From Chionis minor (lineage: Eukaryota > Chordata > Aves > Charadriiformes > Chionididae), in NCBI GenBank assembly GCA_013398295.1, contig VZSF01003934.1, positions 982,959 to 1,046,958 on the forward strand: a stretch of 64,000 nt of DNA, written 5' to 3'. The notes below the pieces were generated by a model. It had not been told where the DNA came from. It did no database searches and saw only the letters and a program-made list of their open reading frames with translations. A program made the translations under genes and the position numbers. Shown here in pieces: positions 23,292 through 36,200 of this stretch; positions within the stretch are counted from its first letter, which is position 1; the number at the start of each line of letters is the position of its first letter.

Positions 23292-24550
23292 GGCGGGGCA
23301 GAAGGTATTGGCTTTATTCTTCACCGACAGCACTGTTTTTTCAAAGGAATATTTTGAAAGTACAATTATATTGTAGATTAGAGGCACATCTATTCAATGT
23401 GTTCCCCATTCACAAGTCACGTATGAATCTTACTGACATAGTTAAATGAATCTCTGAATTAGGACTGATGCACGGGATACGATTAAGTCCTAAACATTGC
23501 CAGAAGGTCACTGAAAGTTGACGGTACTTAGGAACGACAGGATGGAATAAATACAAGAATGTATCCACGCGAATTATTTTCTGTATGCAAATCATGTCAC
23601 TGCAGTGTTGCAATCAGTGGGAGTCCCCAGACTGGACCGCTCCTGTGGGTAGGCTCAGTCATGGTCTGAGGATCTGCAGAATCAGGCTTGGTGGTATGCG
23701 CTGGATGCCGGTGCACTATCATTTTAATTCGGTTTGCTAAGGTGTGTATGATCTCTGCTAAGGTACACGTAAGCCACAATCACAGTGACATCGAGTCAGC
23801 TGCTTCAGGTCGGGGCCATTCTGCTGTCACTTGAAGACGTGAGGCTGATGGAAATGGTTTGTTCTTCTAAGGAATAAAATTTACCATATGCCTTCCCGGT
23901 AGTGGTAGCAGAGAACTCAAGGCAAGGCAATTTTACAAATTGTGAATACAAATTGTAGGCATGAAGTCTTAATTGCTGTTTCTAATTAGGCAACAATACA
24001 AACAAACTGTACATATATAATGCCCTTCATCAGAGGAATTCAGGTAACTTAGGAAGTTTATTAAAGTCTCATCAAAACAGGATGTTGTGACAGTATCGTA
24101 CGGAGACCCCCTGAAGCAGCCATAAACCACCTTGTCTGGGCCACAGCAAAGAGCCTGGGCCTTATGGCTACTGGCCCCGTGAGGTTAGGAGTGCACTATG
24201 CTTTGCCGGCTCCCTGTGCTCCGAGTTAGCCGAGGGCTTATGTTGTTCAGGGAGGTGCTTTTATTCAGTGGGATAAAAGCTGGCTCTTGCTGGCTTACAT
24301 CAAAGTTGTTTGGGAATATTTGCAGACTCATGGAAACAAAAGACAATGTCTCTTGACAAAACTTTTTAGTGTAATTCTGTGCAAGAACACTCTCATTCCA
24401 GAATAAAAATGACCACACAAAGACTGACTCAAAACTAACTCCCTGCCAGCCTTTAGAAACTGAAAGTTCCATTTTAAAGTTGAAGGCACTTACAAAACCC
24501 CCGTATTTTTATTTAGCTTGTTGTTTCCGGTGTGTACATCCCCCAGAGCA

Positions 24551-24684
24551 AGCACCCAAAACCCACATAAAGTCAGGGGAATCTTGAGGTACCCAGTGGC
24601 AGATGCCTCACTTCAAGACAAACACCCAAAATCAAGTAAGGTCAATTGAATCTGGAGGTGCTCAATCACTCATTTCAAGGCAGA
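24551..24684 (+). repeat. Imperfect tandem duplication, unit about 70 bp, two copies
   Basis: Both units open with CACCCAAAA, share AAGTCAGGGGAATCTTGAGGT versus AGGTCAATTGAATCTGGAGGT in the middle, and end in TCACTTCAAG versus TCATTTCAAGG. The units start at 24551 and 24621. The second is a few bases shorter. Confidence 0.6.
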
Positions 24685-27600
24685 CATTAAAAATGAAGCA
24701 TTTTTGAAGGGTTTTGAAACTTTAGCCTAAGCGACTGAGAGAGAGGATGAAACTGAGGAATTCCTGTTGTTATAGACGAGTCCCCTCAGAGCAACTTGTT
24801 ACCAATATCTCATTTGTATTCATAGGGACGAGCATATACAGGTCTGTGGGAAACTGGTAACGCATCACAAATCATAACTTAGCAGAACCTGTGCATAACC
24901 AGTGTCTTGAATAACACTAATAACTCTGTACAAAGAAATTAAGGGAGCAGCTCAGAGTGGGTGGGAAGCAGTAGCCAGCAGGCTGGCTAAGAGGAATGGA
25001 GAAATAATAAGGCGCCTAGTTCCCAGGAAGGGCCAGCAGGTGTATTTATAGAAGTCACACACCTTTTGGTCAATTAGGTCTAAACCCAGAGGAACCACTG
25101 GTAAAATATCCATTGCTGCTGGCTTTGGTAAAAGCCAAACAGAGAACCATTTATATTATAAAACCTAATTTCTAGGGAATAAAAGTGTGTAGAACGTCAA
25201 AGAGTTGACCAAAAAAGGATGGAGCACGGTGTATGTTCAGGACTGGGACTAATGGATCCCAGTGCCCAAGCGTGTGGATATTCTTTGAGATTCCAGGGAG
25301 GATAGCCTACAATACTAGCCTCTGGTTGTAAAACTTAAGCCATAATTGAAATAATTTTTACTTATCTATTTTACATTTTACTTGCTTACTTCCTCCCAGT
25401 CTAGTATCTAAATGTTCGATTTTAATCGTTCCTAGTAAATACTTGCTTTACTATGAGGTTTGTCTGATGCTTGGGGTAAGGTAAGTGAAGACAAAGCTAT
25501 GGTGTTACCATTCCATGAAGATCGTGGATTGAGTCAAAGTGCTTACGTGTGGGTACCCCTGAGAACCTGTACCTCAGCAGAGCTTCATGGGCTCTGCAAG
25601 TGGGAGTATTTTCTGCCAGGCTGCAAAGAACCAGTGCAGGAGCTGGGACTGCCAAATGCCAAGTTTGCAAAGGTGGTCCTTTTAGTAGACACAAACAGAA
25701 CCCTTTCTGAGGCACAGAGAGACTCCCCAGTGCTTCTCTAAGCCATGGTGCTGTACAATGAGTAGACCAAAGTCATACCACGGGTTAGTGACAAAGCTGA
25801 AAAGAATCCAGATTGCCAGCTCCCTGTCCTAAATACCACATGTAGTCCTGCCTTCTCCTCTAGGATAAAAGCATAAGGAAAAATATTCTAAAAGCTTTCA
25901 AGACGCTGTGTGGATTCTGCTGTTAGAAGGAGGAAACATTATCAAAGGATCAGAAAATTCCACAAAGTAACACAACAGTTACTCTTGCAAAACTCTGGGG
26001 CTCTCTTCTGTGGTATAGAGTTATTCAGCAGCTCAGATTCATAGCAGTATTTCTTCGTCCTCCACAGTCATAAATTCTTTTTCCTGTTATGGCTAAGTTC
26101 AGTAAGCTCATCTCTTTTGGCTCTAGTGAGAGCCAGACCTTGCCTAAAATCTAACATTTTTATTGTCCTTTCCATAGAACATTTACACTGTGTTTATCAG
26201 GTTTGTTTCTTTTTTCATTAGAAGTTAATCACAATGCCATTAGCACTGCTTTAATGTCATGAGAATCACACTCTGTAGGGTGCATCCTATGACTGCCTCA
26301 AAAATCTCTCCCTGTGGATATTTTGTCTCTCTGAAGTAGTCTGGTTCCAACTATTCATCTTTGCCAAGAAGAACAATGTTACCAATTATTCCTACAGTGG
26401 AAAATAAATCAGAACAATCATTTGTTTTCTCGCAGTTGGTTGTACATATCCTTCATCAGTAGAAATTTAGCTATGAATTAGAAAAATTTCCTTTCACCTT
26501 CCCAGCCTCTTCAGTTTGCGCAGGATTCATGGTATGCCTATGCATCAGATGAGTTATTTTACCTGGGAGGTAGGAATTGTTCCAAGTTCATACCTGCTCA
26601 AGATGTAATTCAGTTTTATGAAGGAGACTGGCATAATGCCTATCTACAAAAAATCTCCAGCATTATTATGTAGAGCATAGCAGAGCTAACAGTGACCCAG
26701 TAAAAGAAATCAAGAATTTGAAGGTGGTTTTGCAGCGAGAAAAGGTCTGTCATTAGTGAAAAGAATGAGAAGAAATTATGGAAAGAGTATTTTTGATCAT
26801 GCAATGACGGAAACGTAGAACAAAACTCCGGGGCACAGAAGGATCTGTGAGTACTGCCTTGAAGAGAAGGCACTACAGATACTTCTTCAGATAAGGGCAT
26901 ATCAAAATTGAGTGCCTGAGCTCAGAAACCCAAACGTTCATATTAAAAATACAATCAGTTCATGTTCACGTATTTGGATGTAGGTAGCTTTAGGACTTGG
27001 CTCTCATATTCTGCTTTAACACGCAATTCCTAAGGATAATTCGGATGTGTCACTACCTTGAAGGTATCAGAAATAAGAGCAGACGCACGCTCAGGTAATA
27101 CAAAGGGTTCCGCTCCTGCGCAGGCGGTTGTGATCGGCTGGTCCTACAGATTTTTTGCATTTCTTTGGGCTTTGCAGGGGAATCTTGGAGGTGTTGTCCG
27201 AGGTGCTGAGTCCTCCCAGGTCAGTGGGAAGCTGAGGGAAGCTGCAGGTGCTCCACGCCACCAAAAATCACGTCATCGGCTTAATCATCAACAAAGTCTT
27301 ATTACCGAGACTTGCAGCGGGTATCCAATGAAATCTGAGATAGCAGTTGGAGTCCTAAGCAACTAGTAATACCAGTTTTTCTAGAAAATTAATAAATGCA
27401 AACGTTAACTGTTCTAAATTCACTTAATAAACAAGTCACCTGGAAAGATTTGTGGTTTTCATTAATACAGAGAATATAAATAGAAAAGGAAACGGAATGC
27501 CTGATACTTGGTGTCCAATAAACCCCATAATGTGGCCGAGCCTTTGCAGGGCTCTCCGGGTATGCAATGAGATAATTAGCAAAATGTCATTGTAGTCTTT

Positions 27601-29274
27601 CAATCACTATAATGTACACTTAAATGCTTTCTAAGTGTGCAGCCCATGAGTGACTAATGAAGCAACTGCAGGCGATAGGCTGGATCCTGCACTAAACAAG
27701 GCAGAGCAAAGAAGATAAACAGTGTTAAACTGCATGGCCGGCACAAGAGGCTGAGAAGCTCCGAGGAAGCAATTCCGTTCTCAGCTAGTGAAAGAGACCA
27801 GCAAGGGATGAACGTTGCCAAGTGCCTCATTAATACAGAGGCAGCGAGTCTTGCTACATGTCCAGTGTCCATTCACATCCAATGGTTTTAAGGCTAAATG
27901 AGCGGAGAACTTGAGATTCATCCCCATTCAGTGTACGGAACTGTGTGTTGCACTGAGTCTTGGTATTGTTTCCACTCTTGCTTTACCCCCAGTACAACAG
28001 CTTGCTGTCCTGTACCAGGCCGACCAAACCCCAAGCAAAAGTTTTGTATGAGTCCTCAGTCCTGAAAAAACTACGTTCCTCCTGAAGACCTGGCTCTAGC
28101 AGACAAATGTGGATTCCCCTGGTAATCTGCCCAGATCTAAATGTGAGTGTGGAAATGGGTGTTATTGCCTGCACTCTGTGTTTGTGTTCAAACTCTCCCT
28201 TGTCTGCACTTTCCAGATTTTTCCTATTGAAACTAGAGTGAGACTAGAAATTTAAAGGATCTCTCAAATAATTAGGTATTACCTTGATAATGAATTACAG
28301 ATTGAAAACAAGTCTCATAGGCTGAGAAGGTTTGAAAAATCCTGCACTTGCCTCCAAAGGAAAAGGGAAAAGGACATACAAGGAGAATAAAAGTACTGTA
28401 CCACAGGTATAATGTCTTTGCAAAACTAACTCAAAGGGTAGATTGCATTCTGAATCTGGACCACAAATAAGATCTTCCCAGCTTCTGCAGTGGCCTAGAC
28501 ATGTGTCACCTTCTACATTCCTCACCAGTCTCTCAGAAAGCAGCTGTAATATGCAACCACAGTTCCCAGCCGTGAAGCCATCACATGCTACTGCCAAGCC
28601 TGGCAGAGTCTAAATGATGCCACTGCTTCACACTACTGTGTGGACTGCAGTAAAAATTATCCAGCTGACCTCCATAAAAATTAATCGAGTGGCCCTGCTC
28701 GAAGCATCCTGCGTCTTCCTGGAGTTATGCATTGGAAAGGACTCTCTGAGTCATCCCCCCAATTTGCATATCCCTTTGCATCTTGGCATTAACAGTCAAG
28801 AGCCATTGGAGCCAGCTAGAAAAGCCTCATGTTTGTGCTCTCCCATGCAAATACCTCTTCTCCCTATATATTAGTTACCGTGTGTGGGTTTTCTCTCTCA
28901 CTCTCTCTTGCCATATGTGTGGGAGTTGATGGCATCAACTTTATGAAATCTCAACACATGCCAAGAACAGCTGGAGAAGTTGAAACAAGTTCTGGGTGAG
29001 GTGAGTTTCATGGGCAGGGACTGAAATTAGCAAAGGTACCGTGGCTGCTTGCCATCCTGGGAGGCTCACATGGAGCACGTGGGCTCTGCTTGCTCCAAGA
29101 GCAGATTCCTGATGGAAAAAAGGATTTGATTTGATATAGATAATGACAATGGCAGAGATAGCTGAATTAGAAGAATCTGTTCACCGGGAGAGACCATCTC
29201 TGCACCTCTTCCATGACTGGTTCATTATGTAAATATAAAAATTTCATCATGAGTCTGAGGTAATTAATATCTTC

Positions 29275-29460
29275 AGCCAGCATGTAGCACTCTTCATCTT
29301 CAAAACGCTTCACTAACATTAATATTTAATCACCACAACACTCTGGGAAGGTTATCATCTTAATCAATGGGCAAACTGAGGCACAAAGATTTAAAGTATC
29401 AGAAGCTGCCAGTGGCAGGACTCTTGTGTTCCAGCCTGGTGCTCAGCGTGTTACAGTGCG
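29275..29460 (-). repeat. MIR-like amniote SINE, minus orientation
   Basis: TCATCTTCAAAACGCTTCAC, TTAATCACCACAACACTC, then GGGCAAACTGAGGCACAAAG and CCAGTGGCAGGACTC are the reverse complement of the MIR-type body (growth of 'GAGGCACAGAG' and 'AAAGCGCTTTAC' motifs). It shares long stretches with the copy at 31028-31252 in the same orientation. Confidence 0.7.
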
Positions 29461-29469
29461 TGGCCAAGC

Positions 29470-31025
29470 TACCTGATATGCTTTATGATAAGAAGGAACA
29501 AACCAAGAGGGCATTCCAGGATGAATGAAATAAAACTCTCTCCAGACTGCTCACAGAGCAGAACCTGTTAATCACTGGCTGCTCCTTACAGGTCTCTGTG
29601 TTCCCAAATCCAGGACACCTGTCGTCCCCTTGAAGCATCTACACGTTTCTGGTGATCTTTCTGCATGTTCCCCTCAGCAGTCCAACAGTATTCCTGACAT
29701 GACAGGTACACTCTGGCCTCAGCCCTAGCTATGACACAGGTATTTACATCTTCTTTTCTCAATAATTTTAGAATATACAGAACCAATTATATGTCCAATG
29801 AATATTAAATATAGTTATATATATTATATACAATATATACAATCTAATATAATATATATACAATATATTGTTATAAATCATTTAATAACTAGCATTTGCT
29901 ATTGAAGCACTTTACATATCTGTCTCAGATGAATTTCCAGCTTTTGCCTCAGTCTTTTATACAGAAATGTTTGAGTTTTTTTCTAAGTTTGGTCTTAAAT
30001 CGTTAATAGAGTTAAGTTTCTACAATCAAGTCCTGTTTAGGCTAGTAGATGCAGCTATTGCCTTATCAGTTTCTGCCATTAGTTGTACCCGTACATGTCC
30101 ACTAGGTCATACATTATTGCTGGGGAGAATTGTGCTTAACTCAGAAACTTAACCCTGCTTAACTCAGAAAATGGAACTTTAGTGCAGCCTACGAAATACA
30201 GAAACATGCACAGTACATCTGAAAGAAAAGTTTGCTTGTCTTGAGGCTTCACAAGAGGGATCGGTCAAATGTGGCAGGCTGTCATTAAAAACAATTAACC
30301 TAATCAAAAATCCCTTTTCTCTTATTTCTGCTTAGTCAGGTGAATATTAAATACTAGATTTTCCAGGGGCACAGAGAAGAGGAAATCAGCATCTATGTTT
30401 TCATTCAAACATGTGTATGAAGGAGCAAGTACAGATTTGCCTCCATATGCCTAAAGTATGCATGTAATTAGTATGACTGCACAGGGAGTCATGAGATTTG
30501 TAGACATGACTGGCCACCTGCATGTCATTTGGGCGGTTGTCTTAATAGTGACAATGCTTGTGCATGCAACTCTAGCATTCAAACATATGGAAAACACGTT
30601 TTTCTGGCAAATGGACTTGTGAGAGGTGTTGTTCTCCTAACCCCACGCTCCCCAAGACTTCTGGTACTTGTTAGGACAATACTTCTCATTGAACGCGTAG
30701 ATTTTTGTGCCTGTTTGGTTCAGAGTAAACTGGTTGCTTGTGAAGTCTTAACTCACATCACTCACTTAACATCACCACCGTAAGAACAAGTACAATTCTC
30801 TCCTCAGCATTCCCAAACCTCTTTTGTGTTTTCCAGAAGTGGAGGACGCAAAGAAAAACCTTAGTTCCTTTGAGGTGGGAGCTCATCCCAAGAGGGAGGA
30901 GAGGGAAGCTGTCCTCCTGTGCATTTCTGATCATATTTATTTTTAAAGGCACTTAGCCATAAGTCTCAGCCTATGGCTCTGCTTCCTGCAGGCACACCCT
31001 GCTTGTGGCTGTGAAGGTACTCACT
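29470..31025. other. Intergenic spacer, no gene recognised
   Basis: It includes the AT tract at 29812-29872 and GCACTTTACATATCTGTCTC at about 29908-29927, which could be another SINE scrap. No open frame of note. Confidence 0.5.
29812..29872. repeat. AT-rich tract with TATA/CAATATAT units
   Basis: Almost pure A/T with repeated ATATATACAATATAT-type units and many small palindromes. Confidence 0.7.
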
Positions 31026-31027
31026 AA

Positions 31028-31252
31028 GCACTAGTAACACCCAGCATTTATATAGGGCTTTTCATCTTCAAAGCACTTCCCGAACATCGTTTAATTAATG
31101 AATCCTCACAGCCCTCTGTGAGGTATGCACAGTTATTACCCCCACATTTTACAAGTGAGGAAAACTGAGGCAGCGATTAGCTGAGGCAACACTGTGGGAA
31201 TTGGGATTAGAGCTCAGGAGAACTCAGGAGTGCCTGGACCCCCATCCCACGC
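31028..31252 (-). repeat. MIR-like amniote SINE, minus orientation, the best preserved copy
   Basis: TTCATCTTCAAAGCACTTCC, AATCCTCACAGCCCTCTGTG, AGGTATGCACAGTTATTACC, CATTTTACAAGTGAGGAAAA, CTGAGGCAGCGATTAG and AGCTCAGGAGAACTCAGGAG occur in the order of the reverse-complemented amniote MIR-type SINE. It is about 225 bp long and has no A-tail. Confidence 0.75.
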
Positions 31253-31579
31253 AACGATTGCCAGGCTGCCTCGTTGGGAAATGCACGTGGTGCCTCAGTT
31301 CAGCACAGTATCTTCAACACGATCAGTGCTGACCCTTTGGTGCATCTGCAACATTTTCTTCTTCCAGGTCCACAGAGGGTTTCTGTGTGGAGATCCGAAA
31401 AAAGTTTCTTTTTTGTCTTTCAGTATCAGTTCCAGATCCTGCTGTCACAGAGACAGGAGATGGAAAGAAAGACACTGGGGCTGAGGTTCTGGAGGAGGAT
31501 GGTTTCTATTACCTATAGCACTACCTGGCACATTCAGCTGCAGTGCCTTCACAGTAGGCACTAAAACGGCATTTTAGTC

Positions 31580-31660
31580 ACGCTAGGTTTTGAAAATGAC
31601 ACAGAAGGGGGACTTTCACCCAGAGATCTCAGAGCGCCCTATGGACAAAGGACAGTGTTG
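31580..31660 (-). repeat. Short MIR-like SINE fragment, minus orientation
   Basis: GACTTTCACCCAGAGATCTC followed by AGAGCGCCCTATGGAC matches the '...TTTCATCCAAGGATCTCAAAGCGCTTTAC...' end of the same SINE class as the two copies just upstream. Confidence 0.45.
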
Positions 31661-32020
31661 CAATCCCAAATCACAGCATGGCTCTGTGCAGACTGTCAGG
31701 CCCACTCAGGCTTGGCCCTGGCTGAAGATCTGATGGTTCACGACCCTCAGCCCACATTCATGAAAGTTCGGTGAGTTTCACTTACATCCTCCTCAGTAAC
31801 TGCAGGTTCCTCCCTCGAGAAGCCCCAGGGTATCCCAGTTCCCAGCTGATAATGTGGAGGACAGGAGCAGACTTCCTGGTCACAATGGTAGCCAGCAGGG
31901 TGAGAGAGGGCACCACCAACGGGGGTTAAACCTGGATGGTTCAACCTTGTCAAACTTGAACATCCGAGAGAACCTGCAGGGCTTGGTTCCTTTCCAGCCC
32001 TCCAGGGCTCTCACAGCCCT

Positions 32021-32049
32021 AATTATTATTGTTGTTGTTGTTATTACAA
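32021..32049. repeat. ATT/GTT microsatellite
   Basis: AATTATTATT, then four to five GTT units, then ATTACAAC. Confidence 0.7.
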
Positions 32050-33271
32050 CAAAACATTCATACACTGCCATAAAATACAAACTAGATAATACACGTTCCT
32101 TGCCTGAAGAGCTGAGGCTTTAAACAGGCTGGACATTCTGAACTGGATCCCTCAGGAGAGACAGGGAAGGCGCAGCCCTTTTACAGCAATTTCCCCTCTC
32201 AATTGCTCTCAAGTGCGGCTGGACACTGTGACGGGATATGGGACGTGGCAACAAGCAGCTGCCCGGGCAGCAGCAGAGTTGCTCCAGCTGTGCTGCAGCT
32301 CGTGCTCTGCCATGCACAGCAGCTGCAGGAGAAAGATTTGTGGCTGGCAGTCACACTCAGGAGGCAGGGGACCGCGGGGAATGGGATTTCATCAGGGGTG
32401 CGCTTCTCAAATCAGCTGCAGCGCAAAGCTGGTACCCACCACTCGGAAAGCAATATCCAGCCCGCTGCTCCTGGTGCGGTAGCAGCTCCCAGCTGCCGCT
32501 GAGTTCTCACGGGCACTATCAGGGAATTAGTGTCAACCAGTTGATCAGCGATGCTGCCTCTGTCTGAGCCAGACGGTGTGGTACCACCGGCAGAAATGTG
32601 GCAGGAGCTGCTCCATCCTGCTCCTGTACAAGACAGCCATCCCCCAGGCGTTGTTTCAAACGCACCGCTCTACTAAACCGTGGCGGTGGAATTGTACTGC
32701 TCAAAAGAAAGCAGGAGCATGGTAGTGCATAGTGCGCTGACGCCTTTGCGCAGCCGACTGCTGGGGAGCACTGGGGACTCTGTGGTTGGTAAATGCACTT
32801 CTGACCGAGACTGATGCCTTCCTTTGCCTGTGAGGTCCCTTCTGTTCCCTCCTGACAGTGTCTCCCAGTCTAATCTGAAATGCCCAGAGATATCAAGCAA
32901 AGGGAGAAGTGGAAAATGTTGCAATTCCTAAGCTGCACTTTGAAATGAAATAGTAATGCTTGTAATTAATAATAATCTCTAATGAAAAAAAAAATATCCC
33001 TGCTTATTCCAATATAGACACTGTAGGTAGTAGCAGGGCGTCAGGCAGGCTTATTCAGCCTCTGGACAGACTCACCCACAAGGCCGAGCATCAACACACC
33101 CTGTGTACACTTGGCATCATTTGAACAACTGCACCAAAACAAAACAAAGACAAGGAGCACTTTAGGTCCTTTGTGCGTCTAAGCACAAGAGAGGGATCCC
33201 TGGCCAGTTTTTAGCAACTGAAGGCTCTAAGCCAGAAACTGACCCTGCATCTATATTCATAACTCATAAAC

Positions 33272-33299
33272 CAAACCAAAACAAAACCCCAACAAAATA
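33272..33299. repeat. A/C low-complexity tract (CCAAAA-type)
   Basis: CCAAACCAAAACAAAACCCC followed by AACAAAAT. A similar shorter tract is at 33134-33147. Confidence 0.6.
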
Positions 33300-36200
33300 C
33301 ATTTACAATGAAGGAAACATTTCTCAGAAGTGCTGCTGTTTTCATTCCCTCCAGTGCTCTACGTTCCAATGTTCTAATGTTCTCTGACCATTTGGTCACA
33401 AAGACATTGAGCAGACACTGCTGAGGTTTTTGAATGCTTAATCTGATCTGTCCTAGGCTTGGCACAAACCCAAGAAAATACTAACAATAGGGGCACACCT
33501 AATGTATTATTAAGGGATATAATGTTGATGTTCTGATTCTTATTGAACTCCAAAGCAATTCTCATCACAGAGGCAGCGGGGAAATCTCACCAGACACCCA
33601 GCATGAAGGTTGACATCACCCACTGCCCACCCTTAAACCACTGCTGCTACTTCTTCCCATTCCTTCTCTCCAAGCTCCTAGTCTAGCCCCCAGACAGGCT
33701 CTATTCTATCCCTTGGGGATTTTGTTCACACACAGAGATATGTTGATGACTGAAGTCTTAATTTTTCCCCAACTGATCTGCCTCTTTACGGCCAGTCCCT
33801 CCTAGCCAGCCATATTCTCCCCGACGGCTCACTGGCTGCACCAGCGGAACATCCTGCCTTTCTCCCATGCCCTCCTTTCCCTACCCTGCCAACAGACTCT
33901 GCCCATTTCTTGGCTGTCAACAAAGGAGCCCTTTTTCTTCACTGCCTTTTCGTAGCACAGCCCCAACAGCTACTCACTGTTAATTGTGACACCACTTTCT
34001 GTGCAGTGGACATCTGTTTACAGCCCTGATGCACACTGTGCTGCTTTTCAACAGAACAGCGGAGCAGTTCATTTTTCCCCATCTGCAGAAGGTGATCCAA
34101 AATGGCAAATTTCTAAGCTCCTCGTGGCTTATGCTTCCTGCCGTAGCAATAGTTGTCAATCAAGCAGAGCTTAATCTTAACTCAGGCATTAACTTGAACA
34201 CAATTAATTCTTGGCAGCAGACGCAGAATGCTACGAGCCCCATCTCTCCTGATGGTGATAAGGCTGACTGTCAGGACAGGCTTTGCATTCACTCCTTGAC
34301 TTTAGCAAGAGTTAGATCAAGCCCATACAGACTAATAAAACAAATTACATTGTTGGCATTAGCAAGTGCAACTCTGAAAGAGTCAATTGATTTCTGTCTC
34401 ACTATGCCAATCAGGACCTTGCCTCAATTTACAGAGGTGGCTGGGATTTTCCTATTAGTTTTCAGGATAACAATTCAAATTACATCTCGCTGAGAATAAA
34501 AACCACAAATTTGAGGGATATGGCCTAACCCTAAGGGAAGGTGTTTGACAGCCTGCAGTGTTAACATCACCCCCGTGGCCAAACACATGCCAGACAGTCA
34601 CAGATGTGACCTGCTGCCATCTGGGTCAGCATGATCTCGCCCTGCCTTCCTCTGCCTTGTTTCTGTCACTTCACCGCACTTTCTGCGTGGCATTTTCAGT
34701 CTTGTTTTATCTCATTGCACTTAGGGAGCTGACTTGTGGGGCTCAAATGAAACCTTGCTAACTTTGCTGGGATTCACAGTGATTCAGGCTATGAGACGAG
34801 ATTGCCCAGGACAGACTGTCACCAGTTCAAGTCCAATCCAGGTTATCTTCATCTTGAGGTTGAGGAGCCAGCTGGGCCATCTGTCTTGCGCCACTTGCAA
34901 GTCTGACACTTGCTGTCCCACTCCCCGTCCCTCATTTTTCTGGCCACCTATTTTTCTGTTGTTACTCTTATCAAGAGAAGAACTTAACCAACCTGGCATA
35001 CCAGCCTGATGTACTTCCCAGATTGTGGTGTGACTCAGTACAGAACTCTTCCTATGTTTTCACATATAAACACAGTCAGTGGACAGGAAGGCAGTGAAAA
35101 GAGCATGCAGTGCATCATGGAGATTGCAAAACCTTGGGGAGTCAACAGATTGGAAGGTCCCTTGCAAAACAGGTCCCCATTCCCTACCAAAATGCCCTAT
35201 TCCTTTTTTTGATTTGAACAGTCTTAACTTTGCAAAACACCTGAGACTCGTTAGGTTATGCACAGGAACACCCATATGATTAAAACTCCATCAAAGGTGC
35301 ATTCTATTAGCAATATTCTGGCAGCCATCCTGAAGGGTCTTTAGGAGTTATCCATTCACAAAGCCATGTATTTCATGACCAGTGTAAATTACACCACTAA
35401 TTATGCTGGGGCAAATATTTTGAAAGTGATCTGTAGGCAGAAACACATTCATATTAACCATCCAAGGAAGAGTATTATACACAGATATATCTGTCTCAGG
35501 GGATGAAACGGCAAAAACTACCCAGGTGCTAAAACTATGATATTTAAGACTGATTGTTATATTTCTCCAGGATTATAAATTCTAGTAGAATTCTTGGTCA
35601 AAAGGCCATCCGTTCCATGGAAAACCAGGAAGAACTTTGCTCTGCTCTATGATGAACAGAAACCTTACCTAAAATTTCATTTGATTTGTCCTGCAAACAT
35701 GCCTCAACTTTGCACTGTTATATAGTGCCTTTATGGACAGCCCGGGAGCTACGGTGGTTGGTGCACTGTCTACTGCATTGTGTAACGTGTTGCCTACTTA
35801 TAGTTTGCATATTATTACAAATGTTTTTCAGCTGATTGAAAAAAAACCCCAATATTGATAGAGTTTTACCGATAGAAAACCTTTAGAATGTACATGGAGA
35901 AACATGTCTTGTTATAATTTTACTGCAAATAGTCTTGATGACATTTATTCTAAGTTTATTCTAAATTCTAAATCTTGCTAAGATTCATATGGGTAAAAAG
36001 CTCACATTCAGTTTCTGAATTAATTTTGACAAGGTCCAAATGCAGCACACACTTGCAATGGAACGGTTAAGTGCTTGGCTTATAGTAAGTGAAATTCTGC
36101 AAGTAGGAGTATGGCTATTTCAGATAGTTACTTCACTTCTGCTGATATAAATGAAGTAAAAATTAACTTATAAAAAAGCTGTTAGGATTAGCCAGTTTTG

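Larger units (their letters stand above)
20210..29270. other. Intergenic spacer with one assembly gap, no gene recognised
   Basis: No frame resembles a known protein. Contents are an AAT microsatellite (22997-23020), a G20 run ending in a 16-base gap (23256-23291), and an approximate 70-bp tandem duplication (24551-24684). The 24.7-25.8 kb stretch has the look of an old interspersed element but was not identified. A consensus splice-donor-like AAGGTAAGT at 25478-25486 is probably chance. Confidence 0.5.

Noticed and set aside
22959..23387. Minus frame with a proline run across the small gap
   Set aside because: The prolines come from the G20 tract and the frame crosses N; not a gene.
24700..25745. 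Possible solitary LTR or DNA-transposon remnant
   Set aside because: The stretch has a repeat-like feel and an ATAAA-rich middle, but no terminal repeats, target duplication or coding remnant could be defined.
34805..34860. tRNA-like B-box word (CAGTTCAAGTCCAATCC)
   Set aside because: No matching A-box, acceptor stem or cloverleaf could be formed. Perhaps a SINE scrap, not a tRNA gene.
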